DNA of 32,742 nt from Bacillus rhizoplanae (GTDB lineage Bacteria; Bacillota; Bacilli; Bacillales; Bacillaceae_G), in contig NZ_CAKJTI010000034.1 in NCBI RefSeq assembly GCF_917563915.1, forward strand, positions 1-32,742. Reading direction: 5' to 3'. This document shows, one piece after another, positions 16,680-24,512 of the stretch; the first letter of the stretch is position 1, and each line of letters opens with the position of its first letter. The notes under the pieces are model-generated. The model saw only the letters and a program-made list of their open reading frames with translations. It was not told where the DNA came from and searched no databases. The position numbers were made by a program, and so were the translations under genes.

Positions 16680-17939
16680 TTAGATCAATAAATTGAATAA
16701 TGTTGGATTGTGATTGATTTCCATATAACGTACGCCCTGTTCTTCCATTCGTCTAATAAGAGGCTCATAATCTTCTTTTTGCTGAAGTTCAATTCCAACT
16801 AGAGCCGGACCATTATCTTTATTGTTCTTCTTCGTGTACTCAAAACGGGTGATATCATCATTAGGCCCGAGAACGTTATCTAAAAACTCACGCAAAGCAC
16901 GGGGACGTTGCGGAAAATTAATAATAAAATAATGCTTCAGTCCCTCATAAATTAACGATCTCTCTTTCGTTTCCTGCATCCGATCAATATCGTTATTGCC
17001 GCCACTCACGATACAAACAACCGTCTTTCCACGAATTTCATCTTTATATAAATCAAGCGCTGCAATTGGCAGGGCACCAGACGGCTCTGCAACAATTGCA
17101 TTTTTATTATAAAGTTCAAGTAATGTCGTACACACTTTCCCCTCTGGTACAGCGACAATGTCATCTAGTACACGTTTACAAATTTCATATGTAAGATAAC
17201 CAACTTGTTTGACCGCTGTTCCGTCCACAAACGAATCAATATGCGGAAGCTTAACAACCTCTCCTTGCGCAAACGCCTCTTTCATAGAAGCAGCACCTTC
17301 TGGTTCAACCCCAACAATTTTCGTTAAAGGACTAATTCCTTTTACGTATGTTCCAACTCCAGCTGCTAAGCCTCCTCCGCCAATTCCCATAAACATGTAA
17401 TCAATTGTACAATCCGTATCATGTAGAATTTCTACACCAATCGTCCCTTGTCCTGCAATCACATGTGGATCATCAAACGGATGAATAAATGTTAATCTCT
17501 GCTCTTCACAATATTTTACTGCTTCCCCATAAGAACTATCAAATGTATCTCCTTGCAGCATCACCTCTACGTAATCTCCTCCAAAAAAGCGCACTTGTGA
17601 TACTTTTTGACTTGGTGTTGTATTTGGCATAAAAATCTTTGCTGGAATTTGTAATTTATGACATGTATAAGCTACACCTTGTGCATGATTACCCGCACTA
17701 GCACATACAACTCCTTTTTTCAACTCTTCCATCGGTAAATTGCTAATACAGTTATAGGCACCGCGTATTTTAAAAGAACGAACAACTTGTAAGTCCTCTC
17801 GTTTTAAATATACGTTACATTGATATTTCTCTGATAGAATAGGATCTCGCTCTAAAGATGTATTTCGAATCACATCTTTTAACGTATTATACGCAACGAG
17901 AATATCTTCAATTTTGATCATTTCTTTCACATTCTTCAT
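16680..17939 (-). CDS. ilvA: Threonine dehydratase (threonine ammonia-lyase) IlvA
   Basis: 419 residues, the short Bacillus-type biosynthetic enzyme. The PLP lysine is Lys57 in RSFKIRGAYN; the phosphate-binding glycine loop is GGGGLAAG (about 187-194); SAGNHAQG is also present. A single ACT-like regulatory domain covers about residues 330-419 (HYFIINFPQRPRALREFL onward). It converts threonine to 2-oxobutyrate for isoleucine synthesis. It is separate from an ilv-leu operon. The ribosome site is GTGAGGCGG. No T-box leader was recognised upstream, so regulation may be by isoleucine feedback. Confidence 0.93.
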   Translation of the reverse strand: MKNVKEMIKIEDILVAYNTLKDVIRNTSLERDPILSEKYQCNVYLKREDLQVVRSFKIRGAYNCISNLPMEELKKGVVCASAGNHAQGVAYTCHKLQIPAKIFMPNTTPSQKVSQVRFFGGDYVEVMLQGDTFDSSYGEAVKYCEEQRLTFIHPFDDPHVIAGQGTIGVEILHDTDCTIDYMFMGIGGGGLAAGVGTYVKGISPLTKIVGVEPEGAASMKEAFAQGEVVKLPHIDSFVDGTAVKQVGYLTYEICKRVLDDIVAVPEGKVCTTLLELYNKNAIVAEPSGALPIAALDLYKDEIRGKTVVCIVSGGNNDIDRMQETKERSLIYEGLKHYFIINFPQRPRALREFLDNVLGPNDDITRFEYTKKNNKDNGPALVGIELQQKEDYEPLIRRMEEQGVRYMEINHNPTLFNLLI

Positions 17940-18028
17940 ATCTTTGACCGCCTCACTGTAGGATTTAAAAGTTTTGTTTTACATTATACAGAATAATCTA
18001 AATATTTCAAATGGAGTTTAAATAAAAA

Positions 18029-18059
18029 ATGAATCAACACAGTGCATGTGTTGATTCAT
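18029..18059 (-). terminator. Terminator of the MgtC-like gene
   Basis: atgaatcaacaca (18029-18041) pairs with tgtgttgattcat (18047-18059) around GTGCA. Read leftwards it is followed by TTTTTTATTT. Confidence 0.8.
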
Positions 18060-18142
18060 CCTTTCATGATGGCGTTTCCATTTTAAATATTTGACCTTTG
18101 ACATGTACCAAATTTATTATTTTAATTTTATAAAAAAAGCTA

Positions 18143-18844
18143 TTAATCAACCTCTTGCCCAGAAATAGATTTCCATCCAGTAGCTGTAACGCCTGCTTCT
18201 AAACTAAGGCTATTCACCACTTTTTCAATAAAAGCTGTTTTCTTAGCATCACAATATAAAACTGCTCGAATCATGATTTTTTTACCTTCTTCAACCTCTT
18301 CACTATATAGTTCTCTTAACTCAATTCCTTCTGTATTTAGCACTTGCATTAGCAACGACCTAATATGCACTTCGTCTTTATTAGAGCATGTTGCAGATAT
18401 CGCATAATTCATTTTCTCTGGCATTTGATCAGTTGATTTTTTATTCATAAATAATGCAACTGGACGAAGGAAAATATTAGCTAATAAAACTCCAAACGCC
18501 CCTAGTATAGCTACTGTTAGAAAACCTGCTCCGACAAGAGTCCCAACAGCTGCAGAACACCATAATGTTGCAGCAGTATTCAAACCACGAATACTAAAGC
18601 CGTCTCGAATAATGACGCCCCCGCCTAAAAACCCAATTCCACTAACAACTTGAGCTGCAATCCGTGTTGGACTAGATTCCCCTGTCACAATAACTGACAA
18701 TAAAACAAACAAGCATGCTCCTAATGAAACCAAAGCATTCGTTCTTAATCCTGCCATACGATGAAGCCACTGGCGTTCTGTTCCAATAAGTGCTCCTGCC
18801 AATATAGCTACAAATATACGAAGTGCCATCTCTTGCAGCATCAT
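18143..18844 (-). CDS. MgtC/SapB family membrane protein
   Basis: 233 residues. About four N-terminal membrane helices carry the MgtC pattern: GALIGTERQWLHRMAGLRTN (family G-x-E-R...G-x-R-T), GIGFLGGGVI and RGLNTAATLWCSAAVG. A soluble ACT-like domain (about 150-230) follows. MgtC-type proteins in bacteria affect magnesium homeostasis and membrane energetics; YhiD/SapB relatives are less well defined. GAGGTGA precedes the start; ATG 18844 and 18841 are both possible. It is monocistronic, with no magnesium riboswitch recognised in 18845-19036. Confidence 0.85.
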   Translation of the reverse strand: MMLQEMALRIFVAILAGALIGTERQWLHRMAGLRTNALVSLGACLFVLLSVIVTGESSPTRIAAQVVSGIGFLGGGVIIRDGFSIRGLNTAATLWCSAAVGTLVGAGFLTVAILGAFGVLLANIFLRPVALFMNKKSTDQMPEKMNYAISATCSNKDEVHIRSLLMQVLNTEGIELRELYSEEVEEGKKIMIRAVLYCDAKKTAFIEKVVNSLSLEAGVTATGWKSISGQEVD

Positions 18845-19036
18845 CTTTTTTCACCTCTATCTATGTATAAAGGAGAATTCTATATAAAATCCTCCTTTTT
18901 ATATTGTACCTTAATTCTCATTAACATCAATTTCATAAAGCTAGCTACTATTTATTCTTCTATAAGTTTCCTGCACATTTAACCTTACACGTACAATCAA
19001 AATAAAAAGTTTCTAATATTATTGTGTATAAAATTT

Positions 19037-20251
19037 TCAATTATTTTTTCGCCTTGTTAAAATGATAAAGCTAAGCATTGCACCGATATGACAACAAACA
19101 ATTGTAATTCCCATCGGTACAGCTGTCTGTTCTCCTTGAATACCAACTAAAGGTGCTACTACAGCGCCAGATATAAAAGGTAAAAGTCCTAATAAAGCTG
19201 CGGCGCTTCCTGCTGCTTTCTGCTGCTTCTGCATCGCTAACGTAAATCCAGTCGTCCCAACAATCCCTACGCTAGAAACAATAATAAAGAAGCAGATTAA
19301 CACTCCTATTAAAGAAGGTGCCAGCAAAATAATAAGAAGAAGAGTGATGCCTCCTAGCAATGCAAAGAGAAGTCCAGCTACTAATAAAGTACGTTCTTTA
19401 ATCCGCCCTGCCAAGCGTCCTGTAACTTGAGATGCAATAATAATACCAAAACCATTAATCGCAAAAAATAAGCTATATAATTGCGGCGAAGCACCAAAAA
19501 TATTTTGAATAACAAATGGTGATCCTGAAATATAAGCAAACATCGCTGCTGTGATAAACCCTTGAGAAAGTGCATATCCCATAAATACGCGATCTTGTAA
19601 TAAACGTTTATAATGAGATAAACTCTCTCCCCATCCGCCTGCTGTTCTTTTCTCTTCATGTAACGTTTCTGGCAAAATAAAAATAACACTTAATAACATA
19701 AGTCCACTTAATACACCTAACACAATAAACACCCAGTGCCAAGAAGCAAAGTTTAAAATTTGTCCGCCCATAATAGGCGCAAAAATCGGAGCCGCTCCAT
19801 TTACTAGCATTAAAGCAGAAAAGAATTTTGTAAGCTCCGATCCCGTATATAAATCTCTAACAATAGCACGCGAAAGTACAATCCCTGCTGAACCAGCTGC
19901 ACCTTGAATAAAACGTAATACGATCAGTAACCATACAGACGGTGTCAACGCACATAAGAAGGAAGCAGCTGCATAAATAACAAGACCAATTACAATCGGT
20001 TTCTTCCTCCCTTGACGGTCACTCCATGCACCAACCCACAATTGACCTAACGCAATTCCTAACAAACATGCAGTTAAACTTAACTGCGTAAGTGCACTTG
20101 TCGCATGCAAATCGTTTGTTAAAGCTGGAAAAGCCGGAAGGTACATATCAATAGAAAGCGGACCAATCGCAGATAAGCTTCCAAGAATAATCGCTAGGAT
20201 GATTCGCTTATCTTTTGCGACTTGTACTTTCATTTGTAATTCTGTTTGCAA
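19037..20251 (-). CDS. Bcr/CflA family MFS multidrug transporter
   Basis: 404 residues and 12 membrane helices. The Bcr/CflA hallmarks are GPLSIDMYLPAFPAL in TM1, motif A GAWSDRQGRKKP (about 73-85) and the TM5 motif C region ALMLVNGAAPIFAPIMGGQI. Family members export bicyclomycin, chloramphenicol, sulfonamides and similar compounds by proton antiport. The start is TTG 20251, 9 nt from GGGGG; a nearby ATG is out of frame. A bcr1 element sits only 41 nt upstream (20292-20447), so the gene's promoter is either inside it or beyond it. Confidence 0.88.
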   Translation of the reverse strand: MQTELQMKVQVAKDKRIILAIILGSLSAIGPLSIDMYLPAFPALTNDLHATSALTQLSLTACLLGIALGQLWVGAWSDRQGRKKPIVIGLVIYAAASFLCALTPSVWLLIVLRFIQGAAGSAGIVLSRAIVRDLYTGSELTKFFSALMLVNGAAPIFAPIMGGQILNFASWHWVFIVLGVLSGLMLLSVIFILPETLHEEKRTAGGWGESLSHYKRLLQDRVFMGYALSQGFITAAMFAYISGSPFVIQNIFGASPQLYSLFFAINGFGIIIASQVTGRLAGRIKERTLLVAGLLFALLGGITLLLIILLAPSLIGVLICFFIIVSSVGIVGTTGFTLAMQKQQKAAGSAAALLGLLPFISGAVVAPLVGIQGEQTAVPMGITIVCCHIGAMLSFIILTRRKNN

Positions 20252-20291
20252 TCATATAACCCCCTTTTTTATCTTCCCACTAGCACGCGGG

Positions 20292-20447
20292 ATAAAGTGA
20301 AACTTCCATCAGTGGGGTTTTTTTCATCCCCTACTGATGGTTAGTTGAACCAATCGGGCTTTTACGGGCAGTTAGCCCCCACCTATCTTCCTCGCTTCTC
20401 TCTCAATCTTGAGGTGGGGGTCTTACTGCCCGTTAATGCGGGATAAA
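20292..20447 (-). mobile_element. bcr1 repeat element (B. cereus group mobile repeat)
   Basis: The 156-bp stretch is bounded by direct ATAAA (TTTAT on the other strand) at 20292-20296 and 20443-20447, the 5-nt target duplication known for bcr1. Read on the minus strand it begins TTTATCCCGC, runs through AACGGGCAGTAAGACCCCCA and ends CACTTTAT. Internally it has two strong stems: acgggcagt...actgcccgt enclosing cccccacct...aggtggggg, and ccatcagt-gggg/cccc-t-actgatgg. Size, ends and structure match the ~155-bp bcr1 described for B. cereus. It carries no gene and must move by borrowed functions. Confidence 0.8.
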
Positions 20448-20481
20448 GAAAAAACCCTATTATATAGAAGTTTCACTTTAT
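20448..20481 (+). repeat. Inverted partial copy of a bcr1 end
   Basis: The reverse complement of this 34-nt stretch starts with the same 15 nt as the left end of the element (ATAAAGTGAAACTTC, 20292-20306) and ends with a similar GGGTTTTTTC. By hand alignment 26 of 34 positions agree. It abuts the right TTTAT, so two bcr1-type ends lie in opposite orientation. Confidence 0.6.
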
Positions 20482-20546
20482 GTTTCAAATTGCTTATACC
20501 TTGTTCAATTACTTCAATAAATAAGAGTATAGAATAACAGACAAGA

Positions 20547-20565
20547 TGTAACTGTATTAGTTACA
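20547..20565. promoter_or_regulatory. Operator-like palindrome
   Basis: TGTAACTGTATTAGTTACA consists of perfect 7-bp arms around 5 nt, a shape typical of TetR/GntR-type operators. A short T-run lies 6 nt to the right, so a weak terminator is also possible. No regulator gene adjoins it. Confidence 0.35.
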
Positions 20566-20619
20566 CGATTGTTTTTTGTCAACACATTTATCCGATATTT
20601 TTCCAATTCAACAATATCA

Positions 20620-20651
20620 AAAAGGATATCAACAAATGTCGATATCCTTTT
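20620..20651 (-). terminator. Intrinsic terminator (minus direction)
   Basis: aaaaggatatc (20620-20630) pairs perfectly with gatatcctttt (20641-20651). On the minus strand the stem is followed by TTTTTG. It lies 18 nt downstream of the 42-codon ORF and may also end the protease transcript. Confidence 0.75.
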
Positions 20652-20668
20652 ATCTTCTAGAATTCCAT

Positions 20669-20797
20669 TCAAATCCCCTCTACATTTGTCAGCGGCTTCT
20701 CATACGTATCACTATAACAAGTATACATTGTTGTCTTATCTTCTATTATAATTCGCTCTTTGTTAACAATAAAATTCTGCTTCACTGAAAACAACAT
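20669..20797 (-). CDS. Possible 42-aa hypothetical protein
   Basis: ATG 20797 to TGA 20669 encodes MLFSVKQNFIVNKERIIIED and a tail with TCYSDTYEKPLTNVEG. The ribosome site is weak (TAGG 3-4 nt before ATG). It is followed by a good terminator and lies 33 nt after the M36 protease stop on the same strand, so it would be the second gene of that transcript. No family was recognised; it could be the end of a degraded gene. Confidence 0.3.
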   Translation of the reverse strand: MLFSVKQNFIVNKERIIIEDKTTMYTCYSDTYEKPLTNVEGI

Positions 20798-20829
20798 GAC
20801 CTACTTAGACAAAACACTCCTGACAATTC

Positions 20830-22332
20830 CTAATTCGTACTGATGCCTCGCGCTGTCCAAATACGATCAATTTCCGCGCCATGCTGTCCTCCGTAAAGAA
20901 GAGCATCCGCTTGTTTAATCGCTCTCGCACCGTCACGGAACGTAGCGTTAGGAGTAAGGGACCAATGCGATTGCAAAATGATTTTTGTCGCAATATCGCG
21001 GCCAAAAGCTTGCGCCATATCATACTCACCTTGCGACCAAATTTCGCCGTCCGCATGAACTTCATTTACAATGTCTTTTGGATACACTTTATTATCGTCC
21101 AATCTGCGAAGACAAGTTGGGTTCGTATTTGAATAAGAAGTCGAATCCCATTCTCCGATACACGCTTTTCCATAACTTGTTCCTGATACAGCATCTTCAT
21201 AAGTAGCTCCCAAGAAATCCCCAAAGCCTTCTCCCATGGCTCCACCTTCTGAAGAATTCCCAAACCCAGGAACTTGATTATCTTGAATAGAATGACCATA
21301 TTCATGAGCAATAACCCCTGCATCTTCCGCATCATCAACTCCGCCGGAACCGAATGTCAGCGCCTTAGTCGAAGGGGAATAAAAAGAATTATCGGCTTTA
21401 TATGTATTCACATTCGCTTTAATAGAACGATTGTTAATATTATTAAAGCCTAGCTGTTGTATATACCGTTGCAAAGTATCAATGTGATAATATGTCATAA
21501 CATCTTCAAATCTATCATTTGAACGTGTGTAATTATATTGAAGAGAGGCAGAATACGTTTTTACTTTCGACGTAATCGTCACATAGTCTCCAATTAAATA
21601 TCCTGATCCATTAAGTCCTTTTAAAGTGACCGTTTTTAGTTGATTATTCAATCCAGTAGAGTCTGCATCATTATTGTCAGTCAGTCCAACCAAACTTCCA
21701 CTCGTTGCTACAGGATTTGGCAGGAACACTTTTCCTTGCCCTTCTGCTTTTCGGTTTAAGTCTTTTTTCTTAAGCAGTTTTCCGTTTTCCGCATCAATAA
21801 ATGTTTCCCACGCACCGAACGGCTTTTGAGAGTGGATAACAACCCGATACGCTGGAATTGCCACACCTTCTTCGACTATATACCCGAACTCACGCGTAGT
21901 TGGAGCCCATAGATTTGGATCGTCAGCTTCAATATACTGACTAGATTTGCCTTCTGCTTCCTTTTCACTCAATTTCTGCTTAATTTGCTTGACGCTCTGT
22001 ACAGGAAGGTAATCCGAAACTGCTAATATACCTTGTCCTCCTTTATTGAGCGTAACGGTTACTTGCCTAGAAAACACAGGAGATCCATTTACTGTTTGTT
22101 GAAATCTAACATAAGATGCCACCTGTGTATCTGTCGTAGAAACATATTGCAAATCTGATAAATCCGCCTTTAAAGAATACTGAGCAGCGTTCGCTTTTAA
22201 ATATTCGGTTGCCTGTACTTGAGGCGAAACTGCCTGTACCTTTACTTGTGTTTCCTCTACTGCAGAAGCAGTGGACATAATACCAAAAACCAACGGAATT
22301 GCCGTTGCAACCGCGACAACTTTTTTCAACAA
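20830..22332 (-). CDS. Secreted M36 (fungalysin-like) metalloprotease
   Basis: About 500 residues. A signal peptide (LKKVVAVATAIPLVFGIMST, cut after about ASA) is followed by an FTP-type propeptide (about 30-195) and the catalytic domain. The zinc site is HEYGH (about 343-347) with Glu368 in AMGEGFGDFLG. The downstream EVHADGEIWSQ is the peptidase M36 signature rather than M4. It is therefore a second, unrelated extracellular metalloprotease besides the M4 gene. TTG 22332 is 9 nt from GAGGAGA; an upstream in-frame GTG (22341) touches that site, so it is less likely. A large palindrome precedes the ribosome site. Confidence 0.85.
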   Translation of the reverse strand: MLKKVVAVATAIPLVFGIMSTASAVEETQVKVQAVSPQVQATEYLKANAAQYSLKADLSDLQYVSTTDTQVASYVRFQQTVNGSPVFSRQVTVTLNKGGQGILAVSDYLPVQSVKQIKQKLSEKEAEGKSSQYIEADDPNLWAPTTREFGYIVEEGVAIPAYRVVIHSQKPFGAWETFIDAENGKLLKKKDLNRKAEGQGKVFLPNPVATSGSLVGLTDNNDADSTGLNNQLKTVTLKGLNGSGYLIGDYVTITSKVKTYSASLQYNYTRSNDRFEDVMTYYHIDTLQRYIQQLGFNNINNRSIKANVNTYKADNSFYSPSTKALTFGSGGVDDAEDAGVIAHEYGHSIQDNQVPGFGNSSEGGAMGEGFGDFLGATYEDAVSGTSYGKACIGEWDSTSYSNTNPTCLRRLDDNKVYPKDIVNEVHADGEIWSQGEYDMAQAFGRDIATKIILQSHWSLTPNATFRDGARAIKQADALLYGGQHGAEIDRIWTARGISTN

Positions 22333-22346
22333 AACTATCACTCTCC

Positions 22347-22387
22347 TCTTCTAGAGTTATTTCGAATGTACGAATAATTCTAGAAGA
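22347..22387 (-). promoter_or_regulatory. 5'-UTR palindrome directly before the M36 protease ribosome site
   Basis: tcttctagagttatttcg (22347-22364) pairs with cgaataattctagaaga (22371-22387), with one mismatch and one bulge. The transcript would fold into a roughly 17-bp stem ending right at the Shine-Dalgarno. This could stabilise the mRNA 5' end, control translation or be an operator. Confidence 0.55.
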
Positions 22388-22477
22388 GATAATATTTTAC
22401 CTTTCTATTTTCTATATAATCAGTAAAAGTAAGATTTTCTCAATAATTTTTCATAAAACAGAAATTTAGAAGCTTTC

Positions 22478-22741
22478 TTACAAACTTACATTTTGTTCTG
22501 CTGTTATTTCTTCAAATACGGCAATGTCTTGTGGAACAATGCCAATCCCTTGTTTAATGAATTTAGCTTCATGAATCAAGTCACGCCCTAAAATTTGCAC
22601 TTCGTCATTATCCGGGGATAGCACAGTAGCTAGAATGTTACTTGTAGTGCTTTTCTCTGCTTCGTCTGGCCGCCCTAAAAGACCGAGGATTTCTCCTTTC
22701 TGAATTGAAAAGCTAATACCTGCTACAGCTTTTTTTGACTG
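22478..22741 (-). pseudogene. Fragment of an ABC transporter ATPase
   Basis: The minus-strand frame reads VAGISFSIQKGEILGLLG, then GRPDEAEKSTT where a Walker A (GPNGAGKST) is expected, then QGIGIVPQDIAVFEEITAEQ, the NatA/DrrA-type Q-loop. It stops at 22478 soon after NVSL. The Walker A has lost both key glycines (PNGAGK to PDEAEK), there is no start codon (TAA just upstream) and the signature and Walker B half is missing. It is the dead N-terminal part of a drug/Na-export-type ATPase. Confidence 0.78.
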
Positions 22742-22804
22742 TTAGCTTTTTTACAGATTATTTATTGAAACAATAGTATCCATAGTATGTATTACTTTCT
22801 TAGA

Positions 22805-23101
22805 TCATTTTTTGATAACATTAATAATGAGCAATAAAGCATTACTTACAATGCTTGCTACACCTATCCAAAATAGCCAATTTGTTGCGGTTAGCCAAGA
22901 AGCGGCGATGATGAGTAGCGCAATGGCAATTGATACACAATTGCCAATCCGGTTTAGTTTCTTATTGCGGTGAAATTTATGCTTGGCCTGAGAAATAGAT
23001 TGCCGGACTGTATTCTTAACATAATAGGTTTTTTCTTTAATCTTATTCTCAGTATCTTTTGCTTTCTGATGAAGCATATTACTAATATAGGATTCATTCA
23101 C
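22805..23101 (-). CDS. Small two-TM membrane protein coupled to MarR
   Basis: About 98 residues. A basic, helical N-terminal half (NKIKEKTYYVKNTVRQSISQ, KHKFHRNKKLNR) is followed by two membrane helices (CVSIAIALLIIAASWLTATN and WIGVASIVSNALLLIINVI). GTG 23101 is 8 nt from GGGGG and overlaps the MarR stop by 8 nt (GTGAATGA); an upstream in-frame ATG (23116) lacks a ribosome site. Translational coupling suggests it acts in the same response as the MarR protein. No family was recognised. Confidence 0.6.
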   Translation of the reverse strand: MNESYISNMLHQKAKDTENKIKEKTYYVKNTVRQSISQAKHKFHRNKKLNRIGNCVSIAIALLIIAASWLTATNWLFWIGVASIVSNALLLIINVIKK

Positions 23102-23672
23102 AATTCGCACCCCCATATCGACGTTTTGAAAACTCAGCCAAAACTTTTTCCTGATAACTATCTGAGTTTAACTGTGCCTGCTCATCAACTTCAAGATTTG
23201 CATTTTCTTCAAAACCGTCTTGTTCTTCGCCGTCGAAGCGATAGAGCTTTTGTAATAATTCCCAAAATGTTTTAATTTCGTCAGTTGTGAAATCGTGAAA
23301 CATATCCGCTAAAAAATAGGTAGACTTTTCCGAACAAGCAATTAACGCTTTTTTTCCTTCAGGGGTAATCTCGATATTGATAGAACGTTTATCCATTTTA
23401 CTCGGCATAGTTTTAACATAACCTTTTTTCACAAGGCTTGTAGTCAACTTGTTAGCAGTTTGCTTTGTTGTACCTAGCTTTTTAGCGATATTAATAAGTG
23501 TAGTGCTTTCGATTGGCAAATGTGCAATAGCAATCAGAGCCATATGTTGTCGGGCAGTTAATATCTCCATGTATTCGTCCCCCCGAGTTTGAATCTTATT
23601 GACAACCGAAAACAAAGTCGCGTAACTTTGCTGCATAAAATGCAGTTCTTTCATTAAGAAGTTGATATCCAT
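23094..23672 (-). CDS. MarR family transcriptional regulator with acidic C-terminal tail
   Basis: 192 residues, longer than the usual 140-150. The winged helix covers about 35-115: recognition helix region KKLGTTKQTANKLTTSLVKK and wing MPSKMDKRSINIEIT with the conserved D-K-R. A C-terminal extension (about 150-192, DGEEQDGFEENANLEVDEQA) is acidic and probably disordered. AAGGGGAG precedes the ATG. A widely spaced inverted repeat flanks its promoter, implying autoregulation. It is first in an operon with the two-TM protein. Confidence 0.85.
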   Translation of the reverse strand: MDINFLMKELHFMQQSYATLFSVVNKIQTRGDEYMEILTARQHMALIAIAHLPIESTTLINIAKKLGTTKQTANKLTTSLVKKGYVKTMPSKMDKRSINIEITPEGKKALIACSEKSTYFLADMFHDFTTDEIKTFWELLQKLYRFDGEEQDGFEENANLEVDEQAQLNSDSYQEKVLAEFSKRRYGGANCE

Positions 23673-23693
23673 TTTTAGCTCCCCTTATATTAG

Positions 23694-23750
23694 TCACCAT
23701 GTTTACAAATTTAAAATACCATATCCCTTAAAAACATGTCAACATGGTGA
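23694..23750 (-). promoter_or_regulatory. Promoter and paired half-sites of the MarR gene
   Basis: tcaccatgtttaca (23694-23707) and tgtcaacatggtga (23737-23750) are inverted 14-nt arms with one mismatch, separated by 29 nt. On the minus strand the upstream arm contains a -35 TTGACA and a possible -10 TATTTT follows after 18 nt, so the arms bracket the core promoter. Confidence 0.6.
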
Positions 23751-23961
23751 TCAATTTCACTTGAACTAACTTTTCTTGAATAAACAACGATTTTTTATTC
23801 ATTTTCCTAAGTCCGTTTAAATGCAAAAAATCCCCACTGTTTGTTTCGAAAGTAAGGATTTCTTTTGTTTAAAGATTTTTCTTTTTTCTCAAAGCACTAC
23901 CCTACATTTAAAAAGTTTTGTTAAAGATTGCACCAAAAGCTTAACGAATATAAAAAAGTTA

Positions 23962-24468
23962 CTAAATACATTTATAATAAAAAACCGTTGTATGTAATTC
24001 TCCGTTTGCCGATTCAGCATAGCGTGGAATTTTCCCTGCTTCGACAAAGCCTAATGATGTATATAGTTTATTAGAAGGATCTCCTTCTCTAGTATCTAAT
24101 ACTAACAAAGATTTATTTTCTTGATTCGCTCTTTCTTCTGCTTTTTGCATAAGTGCACGTCCAATTCCGTTCCGTCTAAACTTTGGGTGTGTCATTAATT
24201 TTCCAATTTCAGCTCGATGACTTCCGTTTTGCTTCGTGCTGAAATGCAATTGTACGCTGCCTGCTACTTCATTGTTTATCCTTGCAATAAATAGTATAAC
24301 TTCAGGACTTAACACGGTTTCCCAATACTTTGTCGCTTCTTCTTGTTTCATTGGTGGTAAAAAACCTATTGATGCCCCGTCATCCACAACTAGTCTCAAA
24401 AGTTCTGAAAGTCCTTCGATATCTTCATCAATTATCTTCACTTCTTCTATTTTAAGCTGATGAACCAA
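23962..24468 (-). CDS. GNAT family N-acetyltransferase
   Basis: 168 residues. Motif A appears as LMTHPKFRRNGIGRALMQKA with R-R-N-G-I-G-R-A for acetyl-CoA. The C-terminal LYTSLGFVEAGKIPRYAESA is typical of the aminoglycoside/small-molecule GNAT group. The start is TTG 24468, ideally placed 6-7 nt from AAGGAGGAG. The substrate is unknown. It follows the phosphatase gene by 44 nt on the same strand and could be in the same transcript. Confidence 0.83.
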   Translation of the reverse strand: MVHQLKIEEVKIIDEDIEGLSELLRLVVDDGASIGFLPPMKQEEATKYWETVLSPEVILFIARINNEVAGSVQLHFSTKQNGSHRAEIGKLMTHPKFRRNGIGRALMQKAEERANQENKSLLVLDTREGDPSNKLYTSLGFVEAGKIPRYAESANGELHTTVFYYKCI

Positions 24469-24512
24469 TTCACACTCCTCCTTTTCACATATTAAGTCCC
24501 TTCTCTGTCGTT

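Noticed and set aside
17940-18028. T-box leader for ilvA
   Set aside because: No T-box sequence (GGTGG-type) or specifier stem was found in the short leader.
19381-19689. 102-codon minus-strand frame within the Bcr/CflA gene
   Set aside because: A shifted frame of the same strand inside a well-supported transporter.
20569-20788. Plus-strand frames of 60-70 codons
   Set aside because: They overlap the minus-strand terminator at 20620-20651 and lack ribosome sites.
23829-23872. Possible terminator (aaatcc...ggattt) after the GNAT gene promoter region
   Set aside because: The stem is only about 6-7 bp with a long loop and no gene clearly ends there.
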